Assembly (NCBI GenBank): GCA_032054765.1
Contig: DAMBSC010000021.1
Location: 1 to 64,000, forward strand
Direction of reading: 5' to 3'
DNA length: 64,000 bases
From: DFXE01 sp032054765
GTDB lineage: Bacteria; Bacteroidota; Bacteroidia; Bacteroidales; Tannerellaceae
Shown here: one piece after another, positions 8,296 through 18,022 of the stretch
Position numbering within the stretch: position 1 is the stretch's first letter
How the letters are laid out: every line of letters starts with the position of its first letter
Made by a program: the position numbers and the translations under genes
The notes under the pieces: generated by a model
What the model saw: only the letters and a program-made list of their open reading frames with translations
Database searches by the model: none
Told to the model about the DNA's origin: nothing

Positions 8296-8973
8296 ATGGC
8301 AAAAATACTAATTGTAGAAGATGAAATAAATATTGCTTCCTTTATTGAAAGGGGGTTACGAGAGTTTGGGCATGAGGTGTGGACTGCACATGACGGGCTG
8401 GAAGGTTGGGAACTTATTCAGAAAGAAAGTTTTCAATTTCTCATTTTTGATATTATAATGCCGAAAATGGATGGGCTACAACTTTGCCGCAAATACAGGG
8501 AGGCTTATGGATATACAGCTCCTGTCATTATGCTTACAGCATTAGGCACAACCGATGATATAGTAAAAGGATTGGATGCCGGAGCTGATGATTATCTGGT
8601 AAAACCTTTCAGTTTTCAAGAACTGGAAGCCCGTATACAAGCTTTATTACGCCGTTCTAAAGCTGAAAATATAAATACACTTCTCACTTGTGGTGATTTG
8701 GTACTTGAACCAGAAAACCGCAGAGCTATCCGGAATGGTATTTATATAAATCTTACTGTTCGTGAATATCGGTTGCTGGAATATATGATGCAAAATCAGG
8801 GGAATGTATTAAGCCGCGAAAGTATCATAAAACAGGTATGGGATAAAGAACCAAACAGAAATATGAATGTTGTAGATGTATATGTAAATTATCTGCGAAC
8901 GAAGGTAGATAAGGGATTTGGTCATAAGATGATACATACGGTACCTGGTATCGGTTATATGATAAAAGCATGA
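8296..8973 (+). CDS. OmpR-family response regulator
   Basis: From the chosen ATG the protein has 225 residues. Receiver domain about 1-118: acidic pocket Glu8-Asp9, phosphoacceptor Asp52 (LIFDIIMPKMDG), and the conserved Lys in DDYLVKPFS. Winged-helix DNA-binding domain about 130-223 (LTVREYRLLEYMMQNQGNVLSRE, then VDVYVNYLRTKVD). An in-frame ATG seven codons upstream lies inside the inverted repeat; MAKILIVEDE is the normal family start, so I use 8296. The histidine kinase gene overlaps its stop by 4 bases (ATGA), showing tight coupling. The regulon is unknown. Confidence 0.92.
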   Translation: MAKILIVEDEINIASFIERGLREFGHEVWTAHDGLEGWELIQKESFQFLIFDIIMPKMDGLQLCRKYREAYGYTAPVIMLTALGTTDDIVKGLDAGADDYLVKPFSFQELEARIQALLRRSKAENINTLLTCGDLVLEPENRRAIRNGIYINLTVREYRLLEYMMQNQGNVLSRESIIKQVWDKEPNRNMNVVDVYVNYLRTKVDKGFGHKMIHTVPGIGYMIKA

Positions 8974-9824
8974 GATCGGGTAAGAGAATAGCTGTTCATT
9001 ATACGTATATTACTGTAGGGGTCATTACAGTAGTATCAATACTTTTCTATCTTTTAATCGTTCTTTTTCCACACGTTTTCCTTCCTTACCGGATATGGGT
9101 ATTTGTCGCTTTTCTGATTATTAATGCGGTCTTGATCTATTTAGTGGGGAAACGGTTCGCTACCTATATGATAGATCGTATTGAGAATACATATCAAAGC
9201 GAAAAAGCCTTTATCAGTAATGCTTCTCATGAACTGAATAATCCGTTGACAGCTATACAGGGCGAATGCGAGATTAATTTAATGAAAGAACGTACTCCAC
9301 AGGAATATGAATCAGCGTTGACACGTATTCTTTCGGAAACCAAACGAATCATTCAACTGATGAAGCAACTGATGTTTTTGTCAAAAGGAGAGGAGGAAAT
9401 ACTACGGTCAGCCACGGAACATGTATTTCTTGCAGAATTCCTGATGCAAATGATAGATAAACGAATACAATTTTCTCCCGACAATTTTTCATTGGTATTA
9501 GATGTAAATCCTACTCTGTTAAAAACCGCATTAGAGAATATCATAAATAATGCACTGAAATATTCAGGAGATAAGATGGTAGAGATTCGTCTTCGTGGTA
9601 CTGTCCTTGAAATTATTGATCAGGGAATAGGTATTCCTCCTGATGAATTAAGTAAAATATTCCAACCTTTTTACAGAGCTAGCAATACACGTGAACATTC
9701 CGGTAATGGCATAGGATTGAGTTTATCAATCCGCATTCTTAATATCTATGGAGCTGAAGTAACCATTTCATCTGTTTTAGATGAAGGAACAAGAGTGAAA
9801 ATAGACTTCCGTGATATGATTTAA
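8970..9824 (+). CDS. membrane sensor histidine kinase
   Basis: This 284-residue kinase is the partner of the regulator it overlaps by 4 bases. Two transmembrane helices (about 11-33 and 41-60) are separated by only a few residues, so there is almost no periplasmic sensor domain. The HisKA helix carries phospho-acceptor His87 (FISNASHELNNPLTAI). The ATPase domain shows the N box (LENIINNALKYS), G1 (IIDQGIGIPPDEL), the F box (IFQPFYRAS) and G2 (GNGIGLSLSI). The lack of an extracytoplasmic domain suggests it senses the membrane or an internal or partner-protein signal. Confidence 0.92.
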   Translation: MRSGKRIAVHYTYITVGVITVVSILFYLLIVLFPHVFLPYRIWVFVAFLIINAVLIYLVGKRFATYMIDRIENTYQSEKAFISNASHELNNPLTAIQGECEINLMKERTPQEYESALTRILSETKRIIQLMKQLMFLSKGEEEILRSATEHVFLAEFLMQMIDKRIQFSPDNFSLVLDVNPTLLKTALENIINNALKYSGDKMVEIRLRGTVLEIIDQGIGIPPDELSKIFQPFYRASNTREHSGNGIGLSLSIRILNIYGAEVTISSVLDEGTRVKIDFRDMI

Positions 9825-9829
9825 TCAAA

Positions 9830-11728
9830 TTACCTTAATAAATACTCCATAGCAGGTCCAGTGATCATTAAGTTCGGATTAGATCTTGCACGTTCTTCAT
9901 AACTGATCCAGTTTCGTTGATAAAGTCTTTTTACAGCATCATAATAAAACAGATAGAAAGCCGGTTTAATCTGTAATCCGTTAAAGTGACTTTTAACCCG
10001 CTTGGGAGCAGGAAGAATATAAGCCAAAAAAACACATTCCGTCAACGATAAAGTAGAAGGTTCCTTATTAAAGTAGAAACGTGCAGCTTCTGTAATTCCA
10101 TATACATTTGGTCCCCATTCAATAACATTCATATATACTTCAAACATTCTACGCTTAGAAGTTAGTTTGTTTGTCTCAATCAGCCAGACAATCATGATTT
10201 CTTCCAGTTTTCTGGCGATTGTTTTATTCCGGCTAAGAAAAACATTCTTAACCACTTGCATACTCAATGTACTTCCGCCACGGGCAAAACGATTCTCTTG
10301 TATATTTTGAACCAAAGAACGTCGGAAAGCATCTTGTAAAAATCCTTTGTGGGAAAAGAAACCGGCATCTTCTCCATGCATTATGGCATAAGGTAAATAA
10401 CGTGATATCTGCCCGTATGTACGGAAATCCGGATTTTCGCTTCCTAAAATAAAAGTTCGGACGGGTCTTTCTTTTTCATAAATAGTAAGTTTAAAAGGTT
10501 CATTCATCAATCGTAGATCCGTATTTCCATATTTTAAGATACGGAAATTACGTGAATTGAGCGTAGATTCAAACTTTAGCCTTTCTACATTTGTCATATC
10601 CACATCCAAAAAGAAATGATACGTAAGGGTACCGTCTGCCTCTAACCCTTCAATATGACGAAAGAAACCTTTTGGTATAGATTCAAAGAAATCGTTAGCA
10701 GGAAAATCTTTCTTATCCAAAGAAGCAATAATATGCCAATCCTTATTCTTTTCGGCTTTAATGTACGGATTGAGTTTTAACTTATTAAAGTATACGGTGG
10801 TATTGTTATTTAATTCGATAAAATTCTTACCGATATTAATATTATAATTGATAAATCCTCTATTTAGGATAACTTTTTCTGTTGCAATACGGTCATCATA
10901 TACTGTTAATCCTTTTACTCCGGCTTTTCCTTTTAAAGTATACAGATCAGGACTGTTTTTGATAGCTTTCAGTTCAAAAGCCAATGTATCGACTTGAATT
11001 GTACTACCCCATCTATGTTTAATAAAAGGCAGAGTTATTACATTATTTTCTTTGGCATATAAACGAATATCTATTTTCTGTTCTTCTTCAAGAAAAAAAC
11101 CTTTGCATATCCATTCGTTTTTTATTCCGTTTTCAGTGCTAATAATTTCCGTAGCAAAACGGTGATCCTCAATAATAAAATGAAGAATATCAATAGCTAA
11201 ATCTTCCTTATCATCTTGATATGAAATACGAAGATTATGGAGGGATGCATCGCGTGGAAGCATTTTGAACAGAAAATTTAAGATCTGTTCTGTCATTATG
11301 GAATAGTTTTTTTCTTTTTCCGATGAAGATGAAGCATCTTTACCAAAGATAAAATCAAAATTTGAATGACTTCCTTTCGTAATAAAATTGAGATTCAGGT
11401 CGTTTATTTCCATTCCTGATATCTCTGCTTTTGAAAAGAAAAGTTTTTCTAAATTTAGTTTGACAAAGAAGGAACCGGCACTCACCAATGTATCTGATCC
11501 GGAAGGAATAACGGCAATATTTTTTATTTCTACTCCGCTCATCCCTTTCATTTCGATACCCTCATAAGGGATAGAAATATTGTATTGCTGTTCTATGGAT
11601 TGTACTTTATTATCGATATAGTCAGCAACAAAATTATTTAACCCTGATCGTAGGAAAATAAAAAATACGAACAGGAGAATAATAACGCATATAACTATTA
11701 TAAGGGTCCTTCTATAAAATATATTCAT
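9830..11728 (-). CDS. GT51 peptidoglycan glycosyltransferase (biosynthetic transglycosylase)
   Basis: A 632-residue protein with one N-terminal membrane anchor (about 8-27, IVICVIILLFVFFIFL), a long beta-rich region (about 40-430) resembling AsmA-like scaffolds, and a C-terminal GT51 domain (about 440-595). The GT51 motifs are present: catalytic Glu453 in HGEDAGFFSHKGF, GGSTLSMQVVKN, RKLEE..IVWLIE, and YMNVIEWGPNVYGITEAA. It should polymerise lipid II into glycan strands on the outer face of the inner membrane. There is no transpeptidase domain, so it is MtgA-like in activity but much longer. It converges with the histidine kinase gene, leaving 5 bases between stop codons. Confidence 0.88.
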   Translation of the reverse strand: MNIFYRRTLIIVICVIILLFVFFIFLRSGLNNFVADYIDNKVQSIEQQYNISIPYEGIEMKGMSGVEIKNIAVIPSGSDTLVSAGSFFVKLNLEKLFFSKAEISGMEINDLNLNFITKGSHSNFDFIFGKDASSSSEKEKNYSIMTEQILNFLFKMLPRDASLHNLRISYQDDKEDLAIDILHFIIEDHRFATEIISTENGIKNEWICKGFFLEEEQKIDIRLYAKENNVITLPFIKHRWGSTIQVDTLAFELKAIKNSPDLYTLKGKAGVKGLTVYDDRIATEKVILNRGFINYNINIGKNFIELNNNTTVYFNKLKLNPYIKAEKNKDWHIIASLDKKDFPANDFFESIPKGFFRHIEGLEADGTLTYHFFLDVDMTNVERLKFESTLNSRNFRILKYGNTDLRLMNEPFKLTIYEKERPVRTFILGSENPDFRTYGQISRYLPYAIMHGEDAGFFSHKGFLQDAFRRSLVQNIQENRFARGGSTLSMQVVKNVFLSRNKTIARKLEEIMIVWLIETNKLTSKRRMFEVYMNVIEWGPNVYGITEAARFYFNKEPSTLSLTECVFLAYILPAPKRVKSHFNGLQIKPAFYLFYYDAVKRLYQRNWISYEERARSNPNLMITGPAMEYLLR

Positions 11729-11767
11729 CTTTTATCATTCGATAACGGAATGTAAAAATACATTTTT

Positions 11768-11775
11768 TATTTTTG
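11768..11775 (+). promoter_or_regulatory. -7 promoter box of ldhA
   Basis: TATTTTTG matches TAnnTTTG and is followed by the GCAAAGG seen at many Bacteroidetes start sites. It lies 47 bases before the ldhA ATG. No clear -33 TTTG is visible. Confidence 0.6.
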
Positions 11776-11822
11776 CAAAGGAACATTCCAATCTATTAGT
11801 TGTTTCATATAAAAACAATATT

Positions 11823-12824
11823 ATGGCTTACAAGATCGCTTTTTTCGGTGCAAAACCCTACGACATCGCTTCTTTTAACGATATAAACAAACAGTTTAAT
11901 TTTGATATCCTTTATTATAAAGGACATTTAAATAAAAATAATGTCATACTTACACAAGGAGTGGATGCTGTATGTATCTTTGTTAATGACACTGCAGATG
12001 CTGAAGTTATTGAAGCTTTAGTAACCAATGGAGTAAAGATACTTGCTCTTAGGAATGCCGGTTTTAATAATGTCGATCTCAATGCAGCAAAAGGAAGACT
12101 TCCGGTTGTACGTGTACCGGCTTATTCTCCGTATGCAGTGGCTGAGTACACATTGACGTTGATGTTATCTCTCAATAGAAAGGTTCATCGCGCATACTGG
12201 CGGACAAGGGATGGTAATTTCTCTTTAAATGGCCTGATGGGATATGATATGCATGGTAAGACAATCGGTATAATTGGCACAGGAAAAATAGCGAAAATAT
12301 TAATCCATATCTTAAATGGTTTTGGTGTACGTATCCTGGCGAATGATCTCTATCCTGATATGGAATTTGCAGAAAAAGAAGGAATAACATATACATCCTT
12401 AGATGAGATTTATAAACAATCTGATATCATATCCTTGCATTGCCCGCTTACAGAACAAACCCGTTATTTGATCAATGAGGATTCTATTGGTAAAATGAAA
12501 GATGGGGTAACGATTATCAATACAGGACGTGGACAACTCATTCATACCAATGCGCTGATAGAAGGATTAAAGGAGAAAAAAATAGCCGCTGCTGGCCTGG
12601 ACGTTTACGAAGAAGAAGGTGATTATTTCTACGAAGATATATCGGATAATTTTATTGATGATGATGTCCTTGCACGTCTATTATCATTCAATAATGTGAT
12701 CGTTACCTCTCATCAGGCATTCTTCACAAAAGAAGCTATGCATAATATTGCCGAAACCACATTACAGAATATTGATGATTTCCGGAAAGGAAAACCTTTA
12801 TTGAATGAAGTTCCGGCAAAATAA
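11823..12824 (+). CDS. ldhA: D-lactate dehydrogenase (fermentative)
   Basis: Reduces pyruvate to D-lactate with NADH in the cytoplasm, recycling NAD+ during fermentation. The 333 residues follow E. coli LdhA closely through the whole length, for example ALRNAGFNNVDLNAAK, RVPAYSPYAVAEYTLTLMLSLNR and NFSLNGLMGYDMHGKTIGIIGTG. Catalytic residues Arg236 (NTGRG), Glu265 and His297 (TSHQAF) are all in place. In the nucleotide-binding loop the last glycine is replaced by alanine (GTGKIA), a mild change. It has its own promoter and converges with the RelA-like gene (3 bases between stop codons). Confidence 0.93.
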   Translation: MAYKIAFFGAKPYDIASFNDINKQFNFDILYYKGHLNKNNVILTQGVDAVCIFVNDTADAEVIEALVTNGVKILALRNAGFNNVDLNAAKGRLPVVRVPAYSPYAVAEYTLTLMLSLNRKVHRAYWRTRDGNFSLNGLMGYDMHGKTIGIIGTGKIAKILIHILNGFGVRILANDLYPDMEFAEKEGITYTSLDEIYKQSDIISLHCPLTEQTRYLINEDSIGKMKDGVTIINTGRGQLIHTNALIEGLKEKKIAAAGLDVYEEEGDYFYEDISDNFIDDDVLARLLSFNNVIVTSHQAFFTKEAMHNIAETTLQNIDDFRKGKPLLNEVPAK

Positions 12825-12827
12825 TTA

Positions 12828-13751
12828 TTATGCAGATTTTGAAATTCCGTTTCTTATGGATGTAGTTTCAAAAGCCTCTGTAAATTGTTTTAATAATGGG
12901 GCAGGAGTCAGGTTGAGTATTTCTTGATTCCGGATGTAAAGATAATTACATAGATAAATGATATTATTAAATGAAATATCCATTTCGAGATCCTTTTTAA
13001 TGATTTCACAGATAAGGTTATTACGCTCTGTTTTATAAAATTGTTTAGCTAAATCTTTATTCCGGTTGAACAATAAAATAATAGAAGGCGATAAAGGGTC
13101 AAGATTAAAATGTAACCGGAATTTATTTCGTAACATACCCGTCCAATTCTTGTTTTTATAATGTTGATAGGCTATTTCTTCAAATAGTTTAAATAAGGTA
13201 CGGTCACTGGTGTCCAGCGTTGCATGAATACCATTTAATAATCTGGATTCTTCCTCTAACGAAGACCATTCGTTCTTGCATTTGTAGCGCATATTGTGTT
13301 CGATTTCATGCCATCCTTCAGAAAGAGTGGTTCGTACTTGGATTTCAAATGTAGAATCGATATATTTAAAACTATCGCTATACATCTTTTTCCAGGTATT
13401 GAACTCTTTCAATTGTTCATTTTGCATACGACATACCAGATTTATTCGTACAGGATTAAAACTATTCATATCCGGATCATCATGCTCCATATCTATCACA
13501 TTAAATATGGATGAAAAATAATTAATCAGGATATCTATATCTTCACTAAAGTAGGTCATTACACGAATGCCAATTACATCTTGCACTAGTTTACCGTTTT
13601 CAGCATATCCTTTTCTTTTAATTTTTTCATTTATAGAATCGTTATTTTTTATTCGGGAATATATCCGGTATAATAAACCGGTACGTCCCAGCTTCGATTC
13701 AATCATCTCTTTAATGTCTTGTTCAATAAGAATCAAACCATCGTAAATCAT
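12828..13751 (-). CDS. RelA/SpoT synthetase-domain protein with a divergent G-loop
   Basis: This 307-residue protein has a (p)ppGpp-synthetase-like fold in residues 25-165 and an unassigned C-terminal region of about 140 residues. Family marks: the basic segment YRIYSRIKNNDSINEKIKRK (29-48), the metal-binding Asp58 in QDVIGIRVM, and FEIQVRT..EGWHEIEHNMRYK with Glu136 and Gln138-x-Arg140. It has no HD hydrolase, TGS or ACT domain, so it is like a small alarmone synthetase. The usual G-loop motif GYxSxH is not seen; the corresponding place reads SFNPVRINLV (97-106). Activity is therefore uncertain: it may make ppGpp, modify another substrate, or be inactive. Toxin-type synthetases also belong to this family, but no antitoxin gene is next to it. 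Confidence 0.75.
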   Translation of the reverse strand: MIYDGLILIEQDIKEMIESKLGRTGLLYRIYSRIKNNDSINEKIKRKGYAENGKLVQDVIGIRVMTYFSEDIDILINYFSSIFNVIDMEHDDPDMNSFNPVRINLVCRMQNEQLKEFNTWKKMYSDSFKYIDSTFEIQVRTTLSEGWHEIEHNMRYKCKNEWSSLEEESRLLNGIHATLDTSDRTLFKLFEEIAYQHYKNKNWTGMLRNKFRLHFNLDPLSPSIILLFNRNKDLAKQFYKTERNNLICEIIKKDLEMDISFNNIIYLCNYLYIRNQEILNLTPAPLLKQFTEAFETTSIRNGISKSA

Positions 13752-13939
13752 CGTCTTACTATTTTAAATGAATAATTAATTTCGTGGAATACTCTCCTTT
13801 CCTCACTTCAAAAATAACGCTGATATTTTAATCGTTGTATTTCCTTTATATAAAAATAAGACTATATATATTGTAGTAACATTTATTTTTTATTTGATAT
13901 ATAAATAATAAAAATTTAAGTATTAGGAATGGACTTCTA

Positions 13940-16900
13940 TCACTTCTCTTTTTTTCGATATTCCGAAGGAGATATTCCTTTGATTTGTTTAAACAGAGAA
14001 CTGAAATGGCGAGGATATTCAAAACCTACGGCTTCGGATATTTCAGTAATATTTAGTGTAGAATCGGTCAACAGTTTTGCGGCATGTTCTATACGAATCA
14101 TATTGATATAATCGTTAACTCCCATATTTGTTAACGCCTTTAATTTTGCGTAGAGTGGGGTTCTGCTCATTCCTATCTGATTTATTAGATATTTTACATC
14201 AAGTGTTTGTGATGAAAGATTCTCATAGATCAGTTTATTCAGTTTTAGCATAAACTCTTCATCCAGATTATTGGTCTGTGAAGGTATCGACTCTTTCAGA
14301 TATAAAAAACTATCCTTATACTTCTGCCTGATTGTTTCCCTGTTCTTTAACTGATTAGTGATGACAGCCAGTAATAATTCCATATCAAAAGGTTTGGCCA
14401 GATAGGCATCAGCTCCCAATTTGTATCCCATTGTCGTGCTATCCAAGTCGCCTCTTGCTGTGAGAAGAATAACCGGAATATGGCTGGTTTCTATATTTTC
14501 CTTTATCTGTTTACATAACTCATAACCGTTCATTTTAGGCATCATAATGTCGCTAACGATAATATCAGGGTGTTTCTGATGAATAAGTTCAATAGCCTCT
14601 TCTCCGTTGGTTGCCAAATAAATATTCTTAAAAGAATCGTAAAGTGTTTCTTTCAGAAACGCACTCAGCTCTTTTTTGTCTTCAATAATAATAATGGAAT
14701 AATTAATTGTTGAAAAAGCATCATGTCCGACAACAGGCAATTCTACCGGAAGCCAGTTGTCTTGTCGTTTATTTTCATCCGGCTGTTTTTCATTATTTAT
14801 TCCCAAAGGGAGTTCAAAGAAGAAAGTAGCGCCTTTATCCTCATTATTTATGGCTCCGATAATCCCGTTGTGCATTTCTATCAGCATTTTGGCAAAGGAA
14901 AGTCCGATACCGTTTCCATATTGGTCATGTTTTCCCTGGTAATAACGAGTAAAAAGCATACCTGTATCTATATCACCTAGTCCGACCCCCTGATCGGTAA
15001 CACTTATACGTGCTCTTCCGTCTATTTCCCGGCTGGATAGAGTAATGGTTGTGTTTGCAGGGCTGAATTTCAATGCATTCATTAAAAGGTTCGATAATAT
15101 CGTCGTACACTTAGATCCATCAAATACCACTTGTTGAATCTGAGGATCTAACTGGTAATTCAGACGGATATTACGGGCCTCCAGTTCATTTTCAAAGTCT
15201 TTACTAACCGAAACAATCCATTCGTTTAACTGGTGAGACGTTTTATGTAAAGCGCTTTTTGTCTCTTTCAGGCTATTCATATCCAGTACCATATTGATGA
15301 TGTTCCGCATATCCAGTACCTGTTTAAATATACCCGACAATTGTCCTTTCAACCTTTCAGGATCATTCCATTTGTGTTTATCCAGTATTCTTTTTAACGG
15401 AGCATAGATCAATGTAAGAGGAGTTCGCAATTCGTGGCTGATGTTGATAAGGAAATGTATTTTCTCTTCATTCATCTGGTTGGTATGCTCTTGCATTTTA
15501 CGTTGCATTTTAAGATTCCTCCGTTTGAGCAGCAGATAGTCTCCCCCGATAAGTAACAAGAAAAATAATATACTAAAAATTATAAAAACATACGGACGTT
15601 GATACCAGGGAGGAGTTACAATAATAGATAATACCTCTAACGGCTCGCTCCATTCCCCGCTTTTAGAATTACAGGATACAAGTATGGAATAATTTCCGGG
15701 AGCCAGCGTGCGTAGGGATAGTATATGACTATATGTTTCGGTATATTGTTTGTCAAGTCCGGTTACAGTATATCGGTACAGCTTATCTCTGAATATATCC
15801 TTTTCCATTGAGATAACCTTTATCTCCAGAGCATTGTGGGTATGCGGTATAACTATTTTTGAGTTATTTCTATCTATTTTATCAACGCAAGAATTGCCAT
15901 CCAGCAAAACATCCATTAACCTGATCTCCGGCATGGGTTCTTCTTTCGTTGAAATGTTTTTGTTGATACGTAACAGGCCGGAAGCCCCTCCCAGATAGAT
16001 ATAATCAGAGATTGAAGACACCTGATATTTGTATATAAATTCATTGGTAGTATAACCATCCGACTCTCCCCAAGATGCAAAACGTCGCCTTTTCAGATCA
16101 TACGAGAATAGCTTATTGCGTGCGCCAATCCACAAACGGTCTCTTTCATCTAATAAGAGTGTGGAGACACTATTGAATAATTTAGTCTCAATTTTCGTAA
16201 ACTCTTTCGTCTCGGAATTGAAATAACCAAACCCATATTCCGTACCGATCCAGAAAATACCATTCTTATCACGGGCAACAGCCTTAATTGTTTCGTGTTG
16301 TCCGATACTCAGTAATACCCGTAACGTATCATTACCATGGTTTACTTCATATAATTTATTACTTTGGATAATAAATGCCGATTTCTTGTCGGCGCAAACC
16401 ATTTTAGTCGCACCAACAGGAAGTTTATTCCCATCTATTTTTAAAAATGAGAACTTTTTTGTTCGGTTATTATAGCTAATGGCGTTTTTTCCTAGAAAAT
16501 AAGACCATTCATCCGTTACCTGATAAGCCAAAGCAACATATCCTCCATGACATTGGTCAATAGTAGTTTCTTTATCTATGATATAAAAAGGCCGGTATAA
16601 GCCGGTATTTTTATTAAATAAAAAAAGACCGGAAGTATATAATGAAACCAGTAATTCGGCATCAGAATAATCAGTAATAGAAACAACCTTGTCACCATAA
16701 GTAGAAGGATAATGTCTGAAAGTATCCGTATACGGATTATATCGGTTGATACCGCCGCCATCTGTGCCAATCCATAATTGCCCCTTTTTATCTTCGTAGA
16801 TACTTATTACCGATTTTTCACTTAATCCATTTGTGCTATTCAGAGGGACATCTTTATACGTTTTCATGAAAACTTCTTTAATTCCTATCATTCCTCCTCT

Positions 16901-17875
16901 CACCGTTCCTGCCCATATATTATCCTGTTTATCTTTATAAATGCATTTGATGGAATTGACAGGGATTGAACTCATATCGCCGGGCGTATGGGTAATTGTA
17001 AATATATCCGACGGATTATTTTTATCAATAAGATTAATACCTCCTCCATCTGTCGCTATCCAGAGTTTATTATCTCTTTCGATAATGTCGAGTACTACAT
17101 CATTCGATAATCCGGAGTTTTTCGAAGAGATATGAAATATTCTTTCTCCGTTCGGTGCAAAGCAATCGATACCTTTTTTATAAGAGGATAGATATAACCG
17201 TTTTTCATTATCCAGATATGCAGCATTCAGGTTGGTTTGTAGTGGATAATAGGTTGGAGTAGTTTCTCCTGTAACATGATTGTACTTAACAATACCGGTA
17301 TTTAAAGAAACAAGTAATAATTCCTCTTCATTCCAGGAGAAAATATAATACGGAGTGAATCCTGTTGAGTCTTCCTTTCTGATTTCAATCTTATGAATCA
17401 CCTGTTCTGCATAATCAAACCGGTAAAGCCCTCCATTCGTACTGAAAAGGATGGCTCCATCTACCAAATGAAATAAATTTACGGATAGCAATTGTCCGTC
17501 TTTCATTACCGGATGAAAAGAATCCGTATGCTTCTCATACCGTGTTAAACCATTATTAGTAGAAATCCATATATTATTCAATGAATCCTCTGCTATAAAA
17601 TAGATCGTATTTCCCGGTAATGATTGAGGATTTTCTCTCTCGTAGAAATAACTTTTCATATCATACCGGTCAAAACAATTAAGTCCTGACGCCGTACCAA
17701 TCCATATTAATCCTTTATCGTCGGCCAACATGCAGTTCACAGTAGTATGTGATAAACCTTTATCAAGGCTTAACTGCTGAAAGTAATAGTTGGGAGTCAA
17801 CGCATGTAAATATCCGATACAGAAAAACGATACAAACAGGAAACACAATATCACTCTTGCAGATAGGTTTTTCAT
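13940..17875 (-). CDS. hybrid two-component system regulator (HTCS) of the SusCD-sulfatase locus
   Basis: This 1311-residue one-protein signalling system senses a glycan fragment in the periplasm and activates a PUL. Order: signal peptide (about 1-25); repeated two-component-regulator propeller blades (about 30-690, many copies like GLIWIGTASGLNCFD); a Y_Y_Y domain (about 690-755); transmembrane helix (about 762-783); HisKA with His814 (NISHELRTPLTLIY); ATPase domain (NLLMNALKFS, DQGVGLG, GNGIGLSF); receiver with Asp1109 (IIVSDIMMPKMNG); AraC-type helix-turn-helix (about 1205-1310). It is divergent from the SusC gene at 18548, and a direct-repeat candidate operator lies between them. A -7 box TACATTTG is just upstream. 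Confidence 0.93.
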   Translation of the reverse strand: MKNLSARVILCFLFVSFFCIGYLHALTPNYYFQQLSLDKGLSHTTVNCMLADDKGLIWIGTASGLNCFDRYDMKSYFYERENPQSLPGNTIYFIAEDSLNNIWISTNNGLTRYEKHTDSFHPVMKDGQLLSVNLFHLVDGAILFSTNGGLYRFDYAEQVIHKIEIRKEDSTGFTPYYIFSWNEEELLLVSLNTGIVKYNHVTGETTPTYYPLQTNLNAAYLDNEKRLYLSSYKKGIDCFAPNGERIFHISSKNSGLSNDVVLDIIERDNKLWIATDGGGINLIDKNNPSDIFTITHTPGDMSSIPVNSIKCIYKDKQDNIWAGTVRGGMIGIKEVFMKTYKDVPLNSTNGLSEKSVISIYEDKKGQLWIGTDGGGINRYNPYTDTFRHYPSTYGDKVVSITDYSDAELLVSLYTSGLFLFNKNTGLYRPFYIIDKETTIDQCHGGYVALAYQVTDEWSYFLGKNAISYNNRTKKFSFLKIDGNKLPVGATKMVCADKKSAFIIQSNKLYEVNHGNDTLRVLLSIGQHETIKAVARDKNGIFWIGTEYGFGYFNSETKEFTKIETKLFNSVSTLLLDERDRLWIGARNKLFSYDLKRRRFASWGESDGYTTNEFIYKYQVSSISDYIYLGGASGLLRINKNISTKEEPMPEIRLMDVLLDGNSCVDKIDRNNSKIVIPHTHNALEIKVISMEKDIFRDKLYRYTVTGLDKQYTETYSHILSLRTLAPGNYSILVSCNSKSGEWSEPLEVLSIIVTPPWYQRPYVFIIFSILFFLLLIGGDYLLLKRRNLKMQRKMQEHTNQMNEEKIHFLINISHELRTPLTLIYAPLKRILDKHKWNDPERLKGQLSGIFKQVLDMRNIINMVLDMNSLKETKSALHKTSHQLNEWIVSVSKDFENELEARNIRLNYQLDPQIQQVVFDGSKCTTILSNLLMNALKFSPANTTITLSSREIDGRARISVTDQGVGLGDIDTGMLFTRYYQGKHDQYGNGIGLSFAKMLIEMHNGIIGAINNEDKGATFFFELPLGINNEKQPDENKRQDNWLPVELPVVGHDAFSTINYSIIIIEDKKELSAFLKETLYDSFKNIYLATNGEEAIELIHQKHPDIIVSDIMMPKMNGYELCKQIKENIETSHIPVILLTARGDLDSTTMGYKLGADAYLAKPFDMELLLAVITNQLKNRETIRQKYKDSFLYLKESIPSQTNNLDEEFMLKLNKLIYENLSSQTLDVKYLINQIGMSRTPLYAKLKALTNMGVNDYINMIRIEHAAKLLTDSTLNITEISEAVGFEYPRHFSSLFKQIKGISPSEYRKKEK

Positions 17876-17900
17876 TAGTCTTTGTTTTTCATATACATTA

Positions 17901-17908
17901 CAAATGTA
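17901..17908 (-). promoter_or_regulatory. -7 promoter box of the HTCS gene
   Basis: TACATTTG on the minus strand matches TAnnTTTG and lies 25 bases upstream of the HTCS start codon. Confidence 0.6.
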
Positions 17909-18022
17909 AGAAGAATCATTGAATCACTTAGAAGAATAAACACTATAGATTAACATCCGGATAGTATAGTTTTAGTTTTCCGGTAGTTACTTGTTAATAC
18001 TTTGATTATGAATCATTCTAAA

